From the NCBI GenBank assembly GCA_001412355.1, contig LKUD01000058.1, positions 1-45,698 of the forward strand: DNA of 45,698 nucleotides. Direction: 5' to 3'. This DNA comes from Methanoculleus sp. SDB. Lineage in GTDB: Archaea; Halobacteriota; Methanomicrobia; Methanomicrobiales; Methanomicrobiaceae. Under the pieces are notes generated by a model. The model was given only the letters and a program-made list of their open reading frames with translations. It was not told where the DNA came from and searched no databases. Both the position numbers and the translations under genes were made by a program. Positions 1 to 7,761 of this stretch are shown piece by piece; within the stretch, counting starts at the first letter, position 1, and each line of letters starts with the position of its first letter.

Positions 1-266
1 CTGATGCGCTTATTGCCATTGGAGGTGGATCGGGCACGCTCTCGGAAATAGCTATGGCATGGGCGCACGGAAGACTCATTCTTGGATATCGGGTGGATGG
101 CTGGAGTGGTGAGTTTGCGGATCAACGCGTTGATTCACGTATCCGTTATCCGGATATTCTTGATGATCGAGTATATGGTGTATCTTCGAAAGAAGAGGCA
201 CTCAAATACCTGAATCTGATCCCATTGTATAACACGCGATCATCCGGTATAAAATGGAGAAAATGA
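1..266 (+). CDS. SLOG/LOG-like Rossmann protein, C-terminal fragment (5' end outside window)
   Basis: Open from the left edge in the frame starting at base 3 and ending at TGA 264-266. The visible 87 residues begin DALIAIGGGSGTLSEIAMAW. The GGGSGT-x2-E motif is the nucleotide-binding signature of the SLOG/LOG superfamily (TIGR00725-like proteins and cytokinin-riboside monophosphate hydrolase relatives). It is followed by a conserved WxH-type helix and a short C-terminal tail with an aromatic-rich end. The enzyme activity cannot be told from this piece; nucleotide or nucleotide-derivative binding is inferred from the fold only. Base composition here is clearly lower in GC than in the genes beyond the tRNA at 510. 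Confidence 0.6.
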   Translation, partial: DALIAIGGGSGTLSEIAMAWAHGRLILGYRVDGWSGEFADQRVDSRIRYPDILDDRVYGVSSKEEALKYLNLIPLYNTRSSGIKWRK

Positions 267-285
267 GACCCTGCATTCCTTGATC

Positions 286-441
286 GTGCCTCAAATCTGC
301 TATAAACAATATCTATTTCTCAAAGAGACGGATTATTTTGCAATGAAGCCGGAGGAACAAGTCCACCTGGCGTTCGATTCTCTTCAAGGAGACCCGAAAG
401 AGATACGCCGGGTGCTTGCAGGTGCACCCACACTACCCTAG
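286..441 (+). CDS. possible small protein of 51 residues, doubtful
   Basis: GTG start at 286 and TAG at 439-441 give a 51-residue frame with a plausible soluble composition (it contains QYLFLKETDYFAMKPEEQ). An internal ATG at 343 would leave only 32 residues. I see no family resemblance and no clear ribosome site. It lies in the AT-richer stretch left of the tRNA and could equally be the decayed end of a longer gene. The remaining bases between 442 and 509 hold only an A/T-rich tract that probably terminates the tRNA transcript from the other strand. Confidence 0.25.
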   Translation: MPQICYKQYLFLKETDYFAMKPEEQVHLAFDSLQGDPKEIRRVLAGAPTLP

Positions 442-509
442 TGATCCCCACTCGCCTTATCGGATTAAAACGCTCTGAATTCTCAAAAAGCTTTGAACAA
501 AAGGAAAAG

Positions 510-582
510 AGCCTCAGGCGAGATTTGAACTCGCGACCTCGTCCTTACCAAGGACGCGCTCTGCCGGCTGAGCCACTGAGGC
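510..582 (-). tRNA. tRNA-Thr (anticodon GGT)
   Basis: Read on the minus strand the sequence folds into a standard 73-nt cloverleaf. The acceptor stem is GCCTCAG/CTGAGGC, the D arm GCTC...GAGC, and the anticodon stem CGTCC/GGACG with loop TTGGTAA (anticodon GGT). The T arm is GCGAG TTCAAAT CTCGC. The discriminator base is T and no CCA is encoded, as usual in archaea. T-rich sequence follows the 3' end. No intron is present. Confidence 0.96.
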
Positions 583-610
583 ACTGGTGCATCATACATG
601 TCGGCAGGCA

Positions 611-622
611 ACGTATAAAACA
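611..622 (-). promoter_or_regulatory. TATA box of the tRNA-Thr gene
   Basis: The minus-strand sequence TTTTATAC centred near 617 lies about 35 bases before the mature tRNA 5' end at 582. With the usual archaeal spacing of about 26 bases to the start site this gives a short pre-tRNA leader of roughly nine bases. Confidence 0.55.
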
Positions 623-685
623 CTACTGAAACGGGATGAGAGAATGGGAGTGTTTCCCCGGATTCCGGGCCCGTGAACGCGGGCG

Positions 686-1399
686 TTACCGGTGCAGGCC
701 GAGGCGGTCGATGCTCGCAAGCACGCCGTCCAGCGTCCCGACCTCGATGACCGGGATTGCGGAATTTTTCGAAACGGCCGTTAAAACCTTCGTGAAATCG
801 ATCGTCCCGTCACCGACAGCCACATGGGAATCTTCCGTGCCGTCGTTGTCATGGAGGTGGAAATGGGAAATCGGGCACTCGAGAAACGCATCGAGGCAGC
901 CGTTCAGGTGCGCATGGCCGACGTCGAGGGCAAGGCCCAGCCCGCCGATAAGAGGGAGCTCATCGGGGGAGCGGAGAAAGAAATAGTGCCATTCCGGCAT
1001 GTTTTCGACAAAAAACGTGATCCCGCACTCCTCCGCATACCGTGTCAGTTCGCCGAGCGACTGCTGCATCTGCCCGATGGCCGCCTCCCGTTCCTGCACC
1101 CATGTGTAGTAGCCCGGGTGGATGACGACATCCGCATCGACCTCGCCCGCCACGGTAAATGCCTGTCCGATTACCTCGACGCTCGCCCGCCGGATCGGCT
1201 CGAGCGTGCTCGCAATATTCACGCCCCGGGCCGGAGCGTGAAGAAAATACTCGAACGAATAGCTTTCGAGCGGCTCCGCCGTCGCACAGAAGTGGCAGCC
1301 GTCGTCCATGATCTCGACGATGCCGGTCACCGGGACAAGCAGTTCGAGGGCTTTTTCGAGCGGTTCGTGGCTGAGGCAATGGGTTGACACGCCGAACAT
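686..1399 (-). CDS. sugar phosphate isomerase/epimerase-like TIM barrel (AP endonuclease family 2)
   Basis: A 237-residue protein starting MFGVSTHCLS. It has the pattern of the xylose-isomerase-like/endonuclease IV TIM-barrel superfamily: His94 in VVIHPGYY, Glu132 in FFVENMP, Asp159-x-x-His162 in LALDVGHAH, His181 and His183 in FHLHDNDG, and Glu219 in PVIEVG. These are the usual divalent-metal ligands, so the site looks intact. The length is slightly short for the family (250-290). The substrate is not predictable: members isomerise or epimerise keto sugars or cut abasic DNA, and this one lacks the extra Zn ligands needed to call endonuclease IV. It is a single gene on this strand, with tRNA-Thr downstream and no obvious partner. 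Confidence 0.82.
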   Translation of the reverse strand: MFGVSTHCLSHEPLEKALELLVPVTGIVEIMDDGCHFCATAEPLESYSFEYFLHAPARGVNIASTLEPIRRASVEVIGQAFTVAGEVDADVVIHPGYYTWVQEREAAIGQMQQSLGELTRYAEECGITFFVENMPEWHYFFLRSPDELPLIGGLGLALDVGHAHLNGCLDAFLECPISHFHLHDNDGTEDSHVAVGDGTIDFTKVLTAVSKNSAIPVIEVGTLDGVLASIDRLGLHR

Positions 1400-1581
1400 G
1401 AAGAATTGATACCCCTGAACAGCACAAAAATCTGCCGGAGCGGCATCCGCGATGCCGATTTCGCGCTATTGCGCCTTTCGGGACGGTGAATTTCCCTCAG
1501 CCGCACGGCCGGACCGGGAAATCCCCCTGCTGACCGGTACTTTTTCACCTGACACGATGAGATTCTTTCCGGTGATGGGGG

Positions 1582-1869
1582 ATGAAGCTTGAATATTTCA
1601 GGATATCGGATATCGCCAGGCGGACAGGCATTCCGGAAGAGACCGTCTGTGACTATGCGGACATCTACGACGAATTCCTGACCTGGGGTGATGACGGAAG
1701 GGAGCGGCTGTATACACCGGACGTGCTGTATATCATCGGGATCATCCACGGCATGGCTACGGAGGGAACAGCACCGGACGACATCCGGGCCGAACTCGAC
1801 CGGCGGTTTCCCCAGATCCGGGAAGACCGCTGCCGTGAGGAGAAAACGACGACCTGTCCGGCGGACTAA
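1582..1869 (+). CDS. MerR-like helix-turn-helix protein
   Basis: 95 residues. The N-terminal segment YFRISDIARRTGIPEETV is a typical winged-helix MerR/excisionase-type helix-turn-helix, where the specificity helix follows the RRTG turn. The rest (DVLYIIGIIHGMATEGTAPDDIRAEL) resembles the short MerR coiled region without an effector domain. This suggests a small DNA-binding regulator. A purine-rich stretch (GGTGATGGGGG) before the ATG supports the start. It converges with the MscS gene, whose stop lies 20 bases away across an A-rich spacer. The target is unknown. Confidence 0.7.
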   Translation: MKLEYFRISDIARRTGIPEETVCDYADIYDEFLTWGDDGRERLYTPDVLYIIGIIHGMATEGTAPDDIRAELDRRFPQIREDRCREEKTTTCPAD

Positions 1870-1889
1870 AAAAAAGAGGGGAGAACCGG

Positions 1890-2912
1890 TTACCGCGTAT
1901 GGATGTCCATCTGCGGGAACGGAATTTCGATGCCTTCCTCGCGGAAACGCTCGTCAATCCGGAAATTGATATGATCCTGGACGTCCCACGCCATGTTGAA
2001 GGCCTTCGCCCAGATTACCATGGTATAATTCAGGCTCGATTCCCCGTGTTCGAGAAAGTATACGCTGGGTGCGGGGTCGTCGAGAATATACTCCTCGGTC
2101 GCTGCCGCATGAGTGGCGATCTCCATGAGCAGGTTCTTCACCCGTCGCACATCGCTCCCGTATGCGACGGAAACGGGAATCTTCACCTTCAGTTTTACAT
2201 CCGGCATGGCGTAGTTCGTGACGATGGAGTTGGCGATCTTCGAGTTCGGGATCGTCAGGAGCTGGTAGTCAAGCGTTTTTATCCGGGTGCTTCGCGGCCC
2301 GATGCTGAGAACATCCCCGAGATTCCCGTCGATTTTTACCCGGTCCCCGACTTTGAAGGGCTTGTCGACGAGGATGAGCGCACCCCCGAAGAAATTCGAG
2401 ATCAGGTCCTGTGCGGCGAGGGCGATTGCCAGCCCGAAGATGCCTGCTCCGGCAACGAGCGGGGTGATATCGATTTCGAGGTAGGAAAGCACCAGCAAAA
2501 ACGCGATAAACCAGATAATATACCGCGCTGTCGCCTCGAGGATCCCGATGATTTTGTCATCCAGATCGCTCTCGGTGTGGGCCGCCAGCCACCGCCCGTA
2601 GAGAGCGATGAAATTCTGTATAAATGACGAGATTACCCACGCTCCGAGCACCAGGAACATGGAGACCAGGTACCGGCTGTCCGTGAGCCAGTCGTACCCC
2701 TCCGGAAGATCCGTCACCGCGATGCCGATGTACAGCGATATGGTGAGAATCGCGATAATCAGCGGTTTTCCAAACGCAAGAACGATGATATCATCCAGAC
2801 TTGATTCCGTCATATCCGCCCGGGCCGAAAGCCAGCGGTATACCTGATAGGAGATAATGGACAGGAAAATACCTGCCATCAGTATGATGGCACCGAGCCA
2901 CACCTCTGCCAT
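1890..2912 (-). CDS. MscS-family small-conductance mechanosensitive channel
   Basis: 340 residues. Four or five hydrophobic helices occupy the N-terminal half. The pore helix reads GAGIFGLAIALAAQDLISNF with the regular Gly/Ala spacing of MscS TM3. The conserved beta-domain entry DKPFKVGDRVKIDG comes next, then the arginine-rich RSTRIKTLDYQLLTIPNSKIANS typical of the family, and a C-terminal alpha/beta domain. The protein should sit in the cytoplasmic membrane and release solutes on hypo-osmotic shock. A small membrane-protein gene (2937-3150, frameshifted) ends 24 bases before its start on the same strand, so the two were probably cotranscribed. Confidence 0.93.
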   Translation of the reverse strand: MAEVWLGAIILMAGIFLSIISYQVYRWLSARADMTESSLDDIIVLAFGKPLIIAILTISLYIGIAVTDLPEGYDWLTDSRYLVSMFLVLGAWVISSFIQNFIALYGRWLAAHTESDLDDKIIGILEATARYIIWFIAFLLVLSYLEIDITPLVAGAGIFGLAIALAAQDLISNFFGGALILVDKPFKVGDRVKIDGNLGDVLSIGPRSTRIKTLDYQLLTIPNSKIANSIVTNYAMPDVKLKVKIPVSVAYGSDVRRVKNLLMEIATHAAATEEYILDDPAPSVYFLEHGESSLNYTMVIWAKAFNMAWDVQDHINFRIDERFREEGIEIPFPQMDIHTR

Positions 2913-2936
2913 GACAGGAATATTGGCGTGGCGTGG

Positions 2937-3150
2937 TCATAAAGCCACGGTGGAGGCATCGTACATGCCGTAGATCCAGACGATGATGTACAGCGGAATG
3001 CCGATGATCACGGACGACAATGCCGCAAAAAGGACGGTAAGCACGAACAGTGCAATTGCCCTGAGAAGCTGTCCCGTAGAGAACTGTCCGAGGCCGGGAA
3101 TGAAGAACGACAGGACCAGCGCAACCAGGGGGAAGCCATGCCTTCACCAT
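2937..3150 (-). pseudogene. TM2-like small membrane protein, frameshifted in a C5 run
   Basis: From ATG 3150-3148 the frame reads MVKAWLP, and the downstream frame reads on as LVALVLSFFIPGLGQF to TGA 2939-2937. The two are joined only if one base is removed from the run of five C on this strand (plus-strand G5 at 3128-3132). The interval is 214 bases, which is 71 codons plus one. Corrected, the product is a 70-residue protein with two hydrophobic helices and a PGLGQFxxGQ motif, as in TM2/DUF5683-type membrane proteins. The remaining coding frame has no stop and no other damage, so this is either a very recent mutation, a slippery site, or a sequencing error. Confidence 0.72.
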
Positions 3151-3259
3151 GGCCCGGCACGGCACTACATGTGATTGCGGATCCGTCTCCGGCGGCCGGA
3201 AACCGGTGCCCGTGTCGGCATGCTTATGCATTCTGCAGTGCGATGTACCTGAGAACTCC

Positions 3260-4285
3260 ATGCCCCGCGGAAACGAGATCATTGCAGCACTGCACGAAAC
3301 ACTGGACCGAACCATTACCGTCATGCATATCTGCGGCACCCACGAGGCGTCCATATCCCGGTCGGGTCTCCGGAGTGTCCTCCCCGACGGCCTGAAGATC
3401 GTCATGGGCCCCGGCTGCCCGGTTTGTATCACCCCGCAGGGGGAGATCGATGCAACGCTCGACCTTGCCGGGAAAGGATGTATCATCGCAACATACGGGG
3501 ACCTCCTGAGAGTGCCCGGCTCACGGGGATCGATCGAATCGTGCGGGGGCGATGTCCGCGTCGTACAGGGCATCCACAAGGCAGTCGAAATCGCCGAAAA
3601 AACGGACGAAGAGGTCGTCTTCATCTCGGTCGGCTTCGAGACGACGGCACCGACGGTGGCCGCGGCAATCGTCCGGGACCCTCCGGAGAACTTCAGCATT
3701 CTCAGCTGCCACCGCCTCGTTCCGCCGGCGATGAAATGGCTCCTCGAACAGGGCGAGGCGAAACTCGACGGATTTCTTCTTCCGGGGCACGTGTGTGTCG
3801 TCAACGGGTACGAAGAGTATGAAGCGTTCCCGGTTCCGCAGGTGGTTGCGGGTTTCGAGCCCGAGGACATCCTGCTTGCGCTGCTCATGATCGTCAGGCA
3901 GGTCAAAGACGGCAGGCACGAGGTCGAAAACGCCTATCCGCGTGCCGTGTGCCGCGAAGGGAATGCAAAGGCGAAAGAGCTCATGCACCGTGTCTTCGAG
4001 CCCTGCGATGTGGAATGGCGCGGATTCCCCGTCATACCGAAATCCGGTCTGAAACTCCGGCCCGAGTACGCCCGGTACGATGCTCAGAAAAAGTTTGATC
4101 TGGAAATCAGGCACGTGGACAAGCATTCGGCGTGCATCTGCGACAGGGTGCTCCGCGGGATTGCAAGTCCCACCGACTGCATACTCTTCGGAAAGGTCTG
4201 CACGCCGAGAAAACCCGTCGGCCCCTGCATGGTGAGCCACGAAGGGGCTTGCAAGATCTGGCACCTCTACCAGCGAGAGCGGTGA
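3260..4285 (+). CDS. hypD: HypD, [NiFe]-hydrogenase maturation factor
   Basis: 341 residues from the ATG at 3260, the family's usual length. The frame is open further upstream (to 3149), but that part (MARHGTTCDCG...) has no family resemblance and overlaps the divergent small gene. Key motifs are CGTHE at 25-29, GPGCPVC at 50-56, GFETTAPT in the middle, LPGHV, and a cysteine-rich C terminus (SACICDRVLRG, FGKVCTP, CMVSHEGAC) that binds the 4Fe-4S cluster. With HypC, HypD assembles the Fe(CN)2CO unit of [NiFe]-hydrogenases. The other hyp genes are not in this window. A possible TATA element (CTTATGCA, 3223-3230) precedes it. Confidence 0.96.
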   Translation: MPRGNEIIAALHETLDRTITVMHICGTHEASISRSGLRSVLPDGLKIVMGPGCPVCITPQGEIDATLDLAGKGCIIATYGDLLRVPGSRGSIESCGGDVRVVQGIHKAVEIAEKTDEEVVFISVGFETTAPTVAAAIVRDPPENFSILSCHRLVPPAMKWLLEQGEAKLDGFLLPGHVCVVNGYEEYEAFPVPQVVAGFEPEDILLALLMIVRQVKDGRHEVENAYPRAVCREGNAKAKELMHRVFEPCDVEWRGFPVIPKSGLKLRPEYARYDAQKKFDLEIRHVDKHSACICDRVLRGIASPTDCILFGKVCTPRKPVGPCMVSHEGACKIWHLYQRER

Positions 4286-4310
4286 GCGCCGGAATCTCCA
4301 TCGTTTGTCT

Positions 4311-4318
4311 TTTTATAC
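4311..4318 (+). promoter_or_regulatory. TATA box of the tRNA-Arg gene
   Basis: TTTTATAC centred at about 4315 lies about 26-28 bases before the mature tRNA 5' end at 4343, the classical archaeal TATA distance. It resembles the TATA box of tRNA-Thr in this window. Confidence 0.65.
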
Positions 4319-4342
4319 CGCGAGAACACATAGTAGAGAAGA

Positions 4343-4414
4343 GTCCCGGTAGGGTAGTGGATATCCTGAGAGCCTCCGGAGCTTTCGACCCGGGTTCAAG
4401 TCCCGGCCGGGGCG
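4343..4414 (+). tRNA. tRNA-Arg (anticodon CCG)
   Basis: 72-nt cloverleaf. The acceptor stem is GTCCCGG/CCGGGGC with one G-U pair. The D arm is GGGTAGTGGATATCCT with a weak stem. The anticodon stem is AGAGC/GCTTT with loop CTCCGGA (anticodon CCG, read by CGG codons). The T arm is CCGGG TTCAAGT CCCGG and the discriminator is G. No intron and no encoded CCA. A T-tract at 4443-4449 probably ends the transcript. Confidence 0.94.
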
Positions 4415-4811
4415 TCGAAACGGAAGGATTATTTCCCTCCATCTTTTTTACGTCATCAAAATCTTTTGCACTGCTTTTCCTATCGACGATAGTTCGCGGT
4501 TCACAGAGGGCGGAAGTGAGGTGTGATGCGGGCATCGGGCCGCTCGCGGTGATTTCATCGTATGCAATGGCAGTACACCCGGGAGATCCCGGCCCAGCCG
4601 CGACTGCCGTGCAATCCGGATGAACGTATCATTTTCGTGTAGTATTAACACTGAAAATTACCCCCCATTTATTATCCGAATAACAACCGGTTGACGTCAT
4701 CCGGGGCTTTGTCGTTACACGGAAACATGGGAAAAGGGATTGGTTTCTGTTTAATACGAATTCCTCATCATCGGCACGCCGGCGGATTTTCCCGGCAGAT
4801 ACATACGGAAG
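4415..4811. other. 397-base gap without a supported gene
   Basis: After the tRNA-Arg T-tract (4443-4449) the region shows no frame with a convincing start, ribosome site and protein-like composition. The longest candidate I tested is a 26-codon frame from ATG 4562, which resembles nothing known. AT-rich patches near 4640-4685 could hold promoter elements, but no gene starts on the plus strand nearby. An RNA gene cannot be excluded by eye. Confidence 0.5.
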
Positions 4812-5450
4812 TCAGGCGCCCTCTCGCCTTCCCATCCCGTGGAACTGCCGTTTCAGCTCTTCGGGCCGGCGTTCCATGCATTTTTCGCTGGTTGTCATGC
4901 TCTTCATCGCATTCATCAGGTGCTCGCCGATCCGCAGGGTGACGTCCGTGCGCAGGCTCAGTTCAAGCAGGCGGATGAGGCGCCGGAAGGTGTCCACGCT
5001 TCCCGAGAGGTACCTGAATTCCTCGATCAGTTCGACATCCGCACCGGCCCGCCGTGCAATCTCGACTTCCTGCTCGATCTGCACTTTCTGGTTCAGGATG
5101 TACTCGATTGCGTCGAAGAGTTCCCGGTGGGTGGTCGGCAGAAGAATATAGTCCTCGATGAGGCGGCCGTACTGCTGGATTTCGGCCGGCGTCAGGTGCT
5201 TGCCCGTGTGCATAGCGACCGCAATATCGCGTGTTTCGGGGTCGTCCTTGATCATCCGGAGCGTCTCCCACCCGTTCAGGGGCCGCATCTTCACGTCAAG
5301 AAGGATCAGGTCGGGTTTCATCTCCTTCAGGAGCCGGAGGCACTCCTCACCGCTGCCGGCGCCGATCGGGTGATACCCTCCCCGCTCGAGCATTGCCGTC
5401 AGTACGTCGACGACCATCGGTGAATCATTCACTACCAGTACGGTATACAC
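4812..5450 (-). CDS. response regulator with one receiver domain and unknown C-terminal helix region
   Basis: 212 residues. Positions 1-120 are a CheY-like receiver: VLVVNDSP at 4-11 (acidic pair as Asn8-Asp9), the phospho-acceptor Asp52 in LILLDVKM, and Thr82. The normally invariant Lys before the Pro of strand 5 is Leu104 (DYILLPTT). The C-terminal 90 residues are charged and helical, with no DNA-binding or output domain that I recognise. It acts in the cytoplasm, presumably through protein contacts. It stands alone, with 148 bases to the peptidase gene, and no histidine kinase is adjacent. The Lys and Asp substitutions make normal phospho-switching uncertain. Confidence 0.82.
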   Translation of the reverse strand: MYTVLVVNDSPMVVDVLTAMLERGGYHPIGAGSGEECLRLLKEMKPDLILLDVKMRPLNGWETLRMIKDDPETRDIAVAMHTGKHLTPAEIQQYGRLIEDYILLPTTHRELFDAIEYILNQKVQIEQEVEIARRAGADVELIEEFRYLSGSVDTFRRLIRLLELSLRTDVTLRIGEHLMNAMKSMTTSEKCMERRPEELKRQFHGMGRREGA

Positions 5451-5598
5451 GCGTCCCCTCCCCCTGATCCACGGTGTACTACCGGCGACTTATTGCACGA
5501 CCGGAACTACGATGACATTCCATTCCCCTGGGACAATATAATACAATGCTTGGCACTCGGGGGGAGAGCCCGAATCCCCTGACAGCGCCGGGCGGGGA

Positions 5599-6636
5599 TT
5601 ATATGTCGGGTTTGCCCTTCAGGGCTTCGACGAGGAGCCTGATACCCGCTTCAATATCGGCGGTATCCACCACTTCGACCGGCGAATGAATATAGCGTGT
5701 TGCCACCGAGAGCGGAATGCTCGGGATGCCGCCACGCACGAGGTGGATAATAGTCGCATCCGTATTGCCGCCCGTCCCCACCTCCAGCTGATACGGGATG
5801 CCGTTTTGCTCGGCAGTCTCCCTGAGCCATGCAATCATCTTCTGGTGGGCAAGAAGTCCGCGGCCCATCGCACTGACCAGCACGAGCACCGGCCCCTTGC
5901 CCATCTCGACGGAGGCTTCCTTCTTCGTGACGCCCGGATGATCGCCGGGGATGGTGACATCCGTGGCGATGGCGCAGTCGGGATTGAGGGAGAAGGCGCT
6001 GACCTTCGCGCCTTTGAGCCCGACTTCCTCCTGCACCGTGAAAACGCCGTAGATGGTATGCGGAGACCGGACGGTCTTCAGCGTCCGTATCAGGAGTGCG
6101 ACACCCACCCGGTTGTCAAACGCCTTCCCGGTGAGCCGCCCGTTCGCGAGCTCGGCGCATTCGCGGTCGAGGGTTACGGGGGTACCGATCTCGATGCCCA
6201 TCGAGGCCGCATCGTCTGCGCTTGTTGCCCCGATATCGATGAACATATCCTCGATCTTGATCTCCTTCTTTCGCTCCTCGGGATCCATCACATGCGGGGG
6301 TTTTGCCCCGATAACGCCGGAAATCCGCCCTTTGGTGCCGTGGAGGATAACCCGCTGGGTAAAGAGGACCGGCCCGAACCATCCGCCGATGGGCACGAAT
6401 TTCAGGAATCCGTTCTCGTCGATATACTGGACCATCAGGCCGATTTCGTCCATATGGGACGCGATCATGATGGAAAAGTCATCACCCTTCTTCACGGCGA
6501 TGAGGTTCCCCATCGAGTCTTCGCGCAGTTCGTCCACGTGGCCCTGCAGCTCGTCGCGAATAATCCGGTTGAGGCTGCCTTCGAAGCCCGATACGCCGTG
6601 GGCGTCGGCAAGTTTTTTCAGAAGTTCCCTGACCAT
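5599..6636 (-). CDS. M42-family metallopeptidase (tetrahedral aminopeptidase type)
   Basis: 345 residues, the usual length. Metal ligands and catalytic residues are in place: His61 and Asp63 in IASHMDEIGLM, the bridging Asp in GKAFDNRVG, the Glu pair in VQEEVGLKGA, Asp in IATDVTIPGD, and His in RYIHSPVEV. M42 enzymes are cytoplasmic, dodecameric tetrahedral aminopeptidases that trim peptides released by the proteasome; some were earlier annotated as endoglucanase M. The start has a good ribosome site (GAGGAAGT). It lies 9 bases after the aminotransferase gene in a run that begins with hxlB. Confidence 0.93.
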   Translation of the reverse strand: MVRELLKKLADAHGVSGFEGSLNRIIRDELQGHVDELREDSMGNLIAVKKGDDFSIMIASHMDEIGLMVQYIDENGFLKFVPIGGWFGPVLFTQRVILHGTKGRISGVIGAKPPHVMDPEERKKEIKIEDMFIDIGATSADDAASMGIEIGTPVTLDRECAELANGRLTGKAFDNRVGVALLIRTLKTVRSPHTIYGVFTVQEEVGLKGAKVSAFSLNPDCAIATDVTIPGDHPGVTKKEASVEMGKGPVLVLVSAMGRGLLAHQKMIAWLRETAEQNGIPYQLEVGTGGNTDATIIHLVRGGIPSIPLSVATRYIHSPVEVVDTADIEAGIRLLVEALKGKPDI

Positions 6637-6645
6637 GCTACTTCC

Positions 6646-7746
6646 TCATAACGTACCGAACCGGTCGAGCGCCCGCCGGAGATTCTCGCGGGAAGTCGCA
6701 TAGCTCAGGCGTGCGTAATCGGGTGCATTGTTTCCGAACGCACTTCCCGGGACAATCAGGAGGCCCTTTGCGACTGCTTCCTGTATGCGGTCGCGTTCTA
6801 TCGGCAGGAAGACATAAAATGCGCCCTCAGGCCGGGGAAACGAATACCCGAGTGCGGAAAGCCCGTCGTAGAAGAGGTCGCGCCGTGCCCGGTACTCTTC
6901 GCGCATGGCGGCGACCGGGGACTGGTCCCCCGCATAGGCGGCCACCGCCGCATACTGGGCGATGGACGTGGCGCATGCCTGGCAGTACTGGTGAACCTTG
7001 AGGCATGCATCGATATACTCTTTCGGTGCGGCGAGATACCCGATCCGCCAGCCCGTCATCGCGTATGTCTTGCTGGTCGCATTGATGGTAATGACGTCCT
7101 CGCCGAACCGTGCTGCGCTGAAATGACGGGACTCGTAAATGAAGTGCTCGTAGACTTCATCGCTGATGACCGTAACGTGCCGGTCCTGCGCATATTCGAC
7201 CAGTGCACGGATGGTGGATTCGGGTTCGACCATGCCGGTCGGGTTCGAGGGAGAGTTCAGGACAAAGATCCTCGCCCCGTCCATCCGCTCCTTTGCCGCC
7301 TCGACATCAAGGTGAAGCGTGTCGTCGAGCGGGACAGCCACCGGCCGCCCCCCTGCGATGGAGGCGAGCGGTGCATACGAGACGAACCCGGGATCCGGCA
7401 CCAGAACGCGGTCGCCCTCGTTCACCAGCGCCAGCATCGCGAGGTGCAGCGCCTCGCTCCCCCCGGCCGTGACGAGTATCCGGTCGGGACCACAGGAGAG
7501 GCCGTTTTCGCGCTCCAGTTTATCGGCAATTGCGGTCCGCAGTTCGGGTATGCCCGCATTGGGGGTATATCCCGTTTTTCCCTCCCTGATTGCCCTGATC
7601 GCAGCTTCCTTGATATGATCCGGCGTGTCGAAATCCGGCTGGCCGATGCCCAGATTGACCGCGTCCGGCCCTCCCGCATCGAAGAGTTTCCGTATACCCG
7701 ACTCGGCGATACCGTCGATCCGCCGGGCACAGTGGTATGTTTCCAT
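6646..7746 (-). CDS. PLP-dependent class I/II aminotransferase
   Basis: 366 residues with the full fold-type I signature: TAGGSEALHLAM for PLP phosphate contacts, NSPSNPTG, SDEVYEHFIY with the Asp that binds the pyridine nitrogen, and the Schiff-base Lys226 in NATSKTYAMTGWRIGY. The substrate-carboxylate Arg near the C terminus (YARLSYA) is also recognisable. It is closest in look to archaeal aspartate/aromatic aminotransferases, but substrate cannot be assigned by eye. A GGGGGAT ribosome site precedes the start. It lies 15 bases after hxlB and 9 before the M42 peptidase, suggesting one transcript. Confidence 0.92.
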   Translation of the reverse strand: METYHCARRIDGIAESGIRKLFDAGGPDAVNLGIGQPDFDTPDHIKEAAIRAIREGKTGYTPNAGIPELRTAIADKLERENGLSCGPDRILVTAGGSEALHLAMLALVNEGDRVLVPDPGFVSYAPLASIAGGRPVAVPLDDTLHLDVEAAKERMDGARIFVLNSPSNPTGMVEPESTIRALVEYAQDRHVTVISDEVYEHFIYESRHFSAARFGEDVITINATSKTYAMTGWRIGYLAAPKEYIDACLKVHQYCQACATSIAQYAAVAAYAGDQSPVAAMREEYRARRDLFYDGLSALGYSFPRPEGAFYVFLPIERDRIQEAVAKGLLIVPGSAFGNNAPDYARLSYATSRENLRRALDRFGTL

Positions 7747-7761
7747 GAACCTGTATCCCCC

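Noticed and set aside
441-629. 62-codon plus-strand frame
   Set aside because: It runs through the tRNA-Thr gene on the opposite strand and is a by-product of that sequence.
3149-3259. N-terminal extension of HypD from ATG 3149
   Set aside because: HypD homologs begin near the ATG at 3260. The extra 37 residues have no conserved pattern and overlap the divergent gene start.
2791-3906. 371-codon minus-strand frame spanning the mscS start, the small membrane gene and part of hypD
   Set aside because: It covers three better-supported genes and has no domain. Part of it is the out-of-frame reading after the C5 run in the frameshifted gene.
4562-4642. 26-codon frame in the gap after tRNA-Arg
   Set aside because: No ribosome site, no promoter with suitable spacing and no resemblance to known small proteins.
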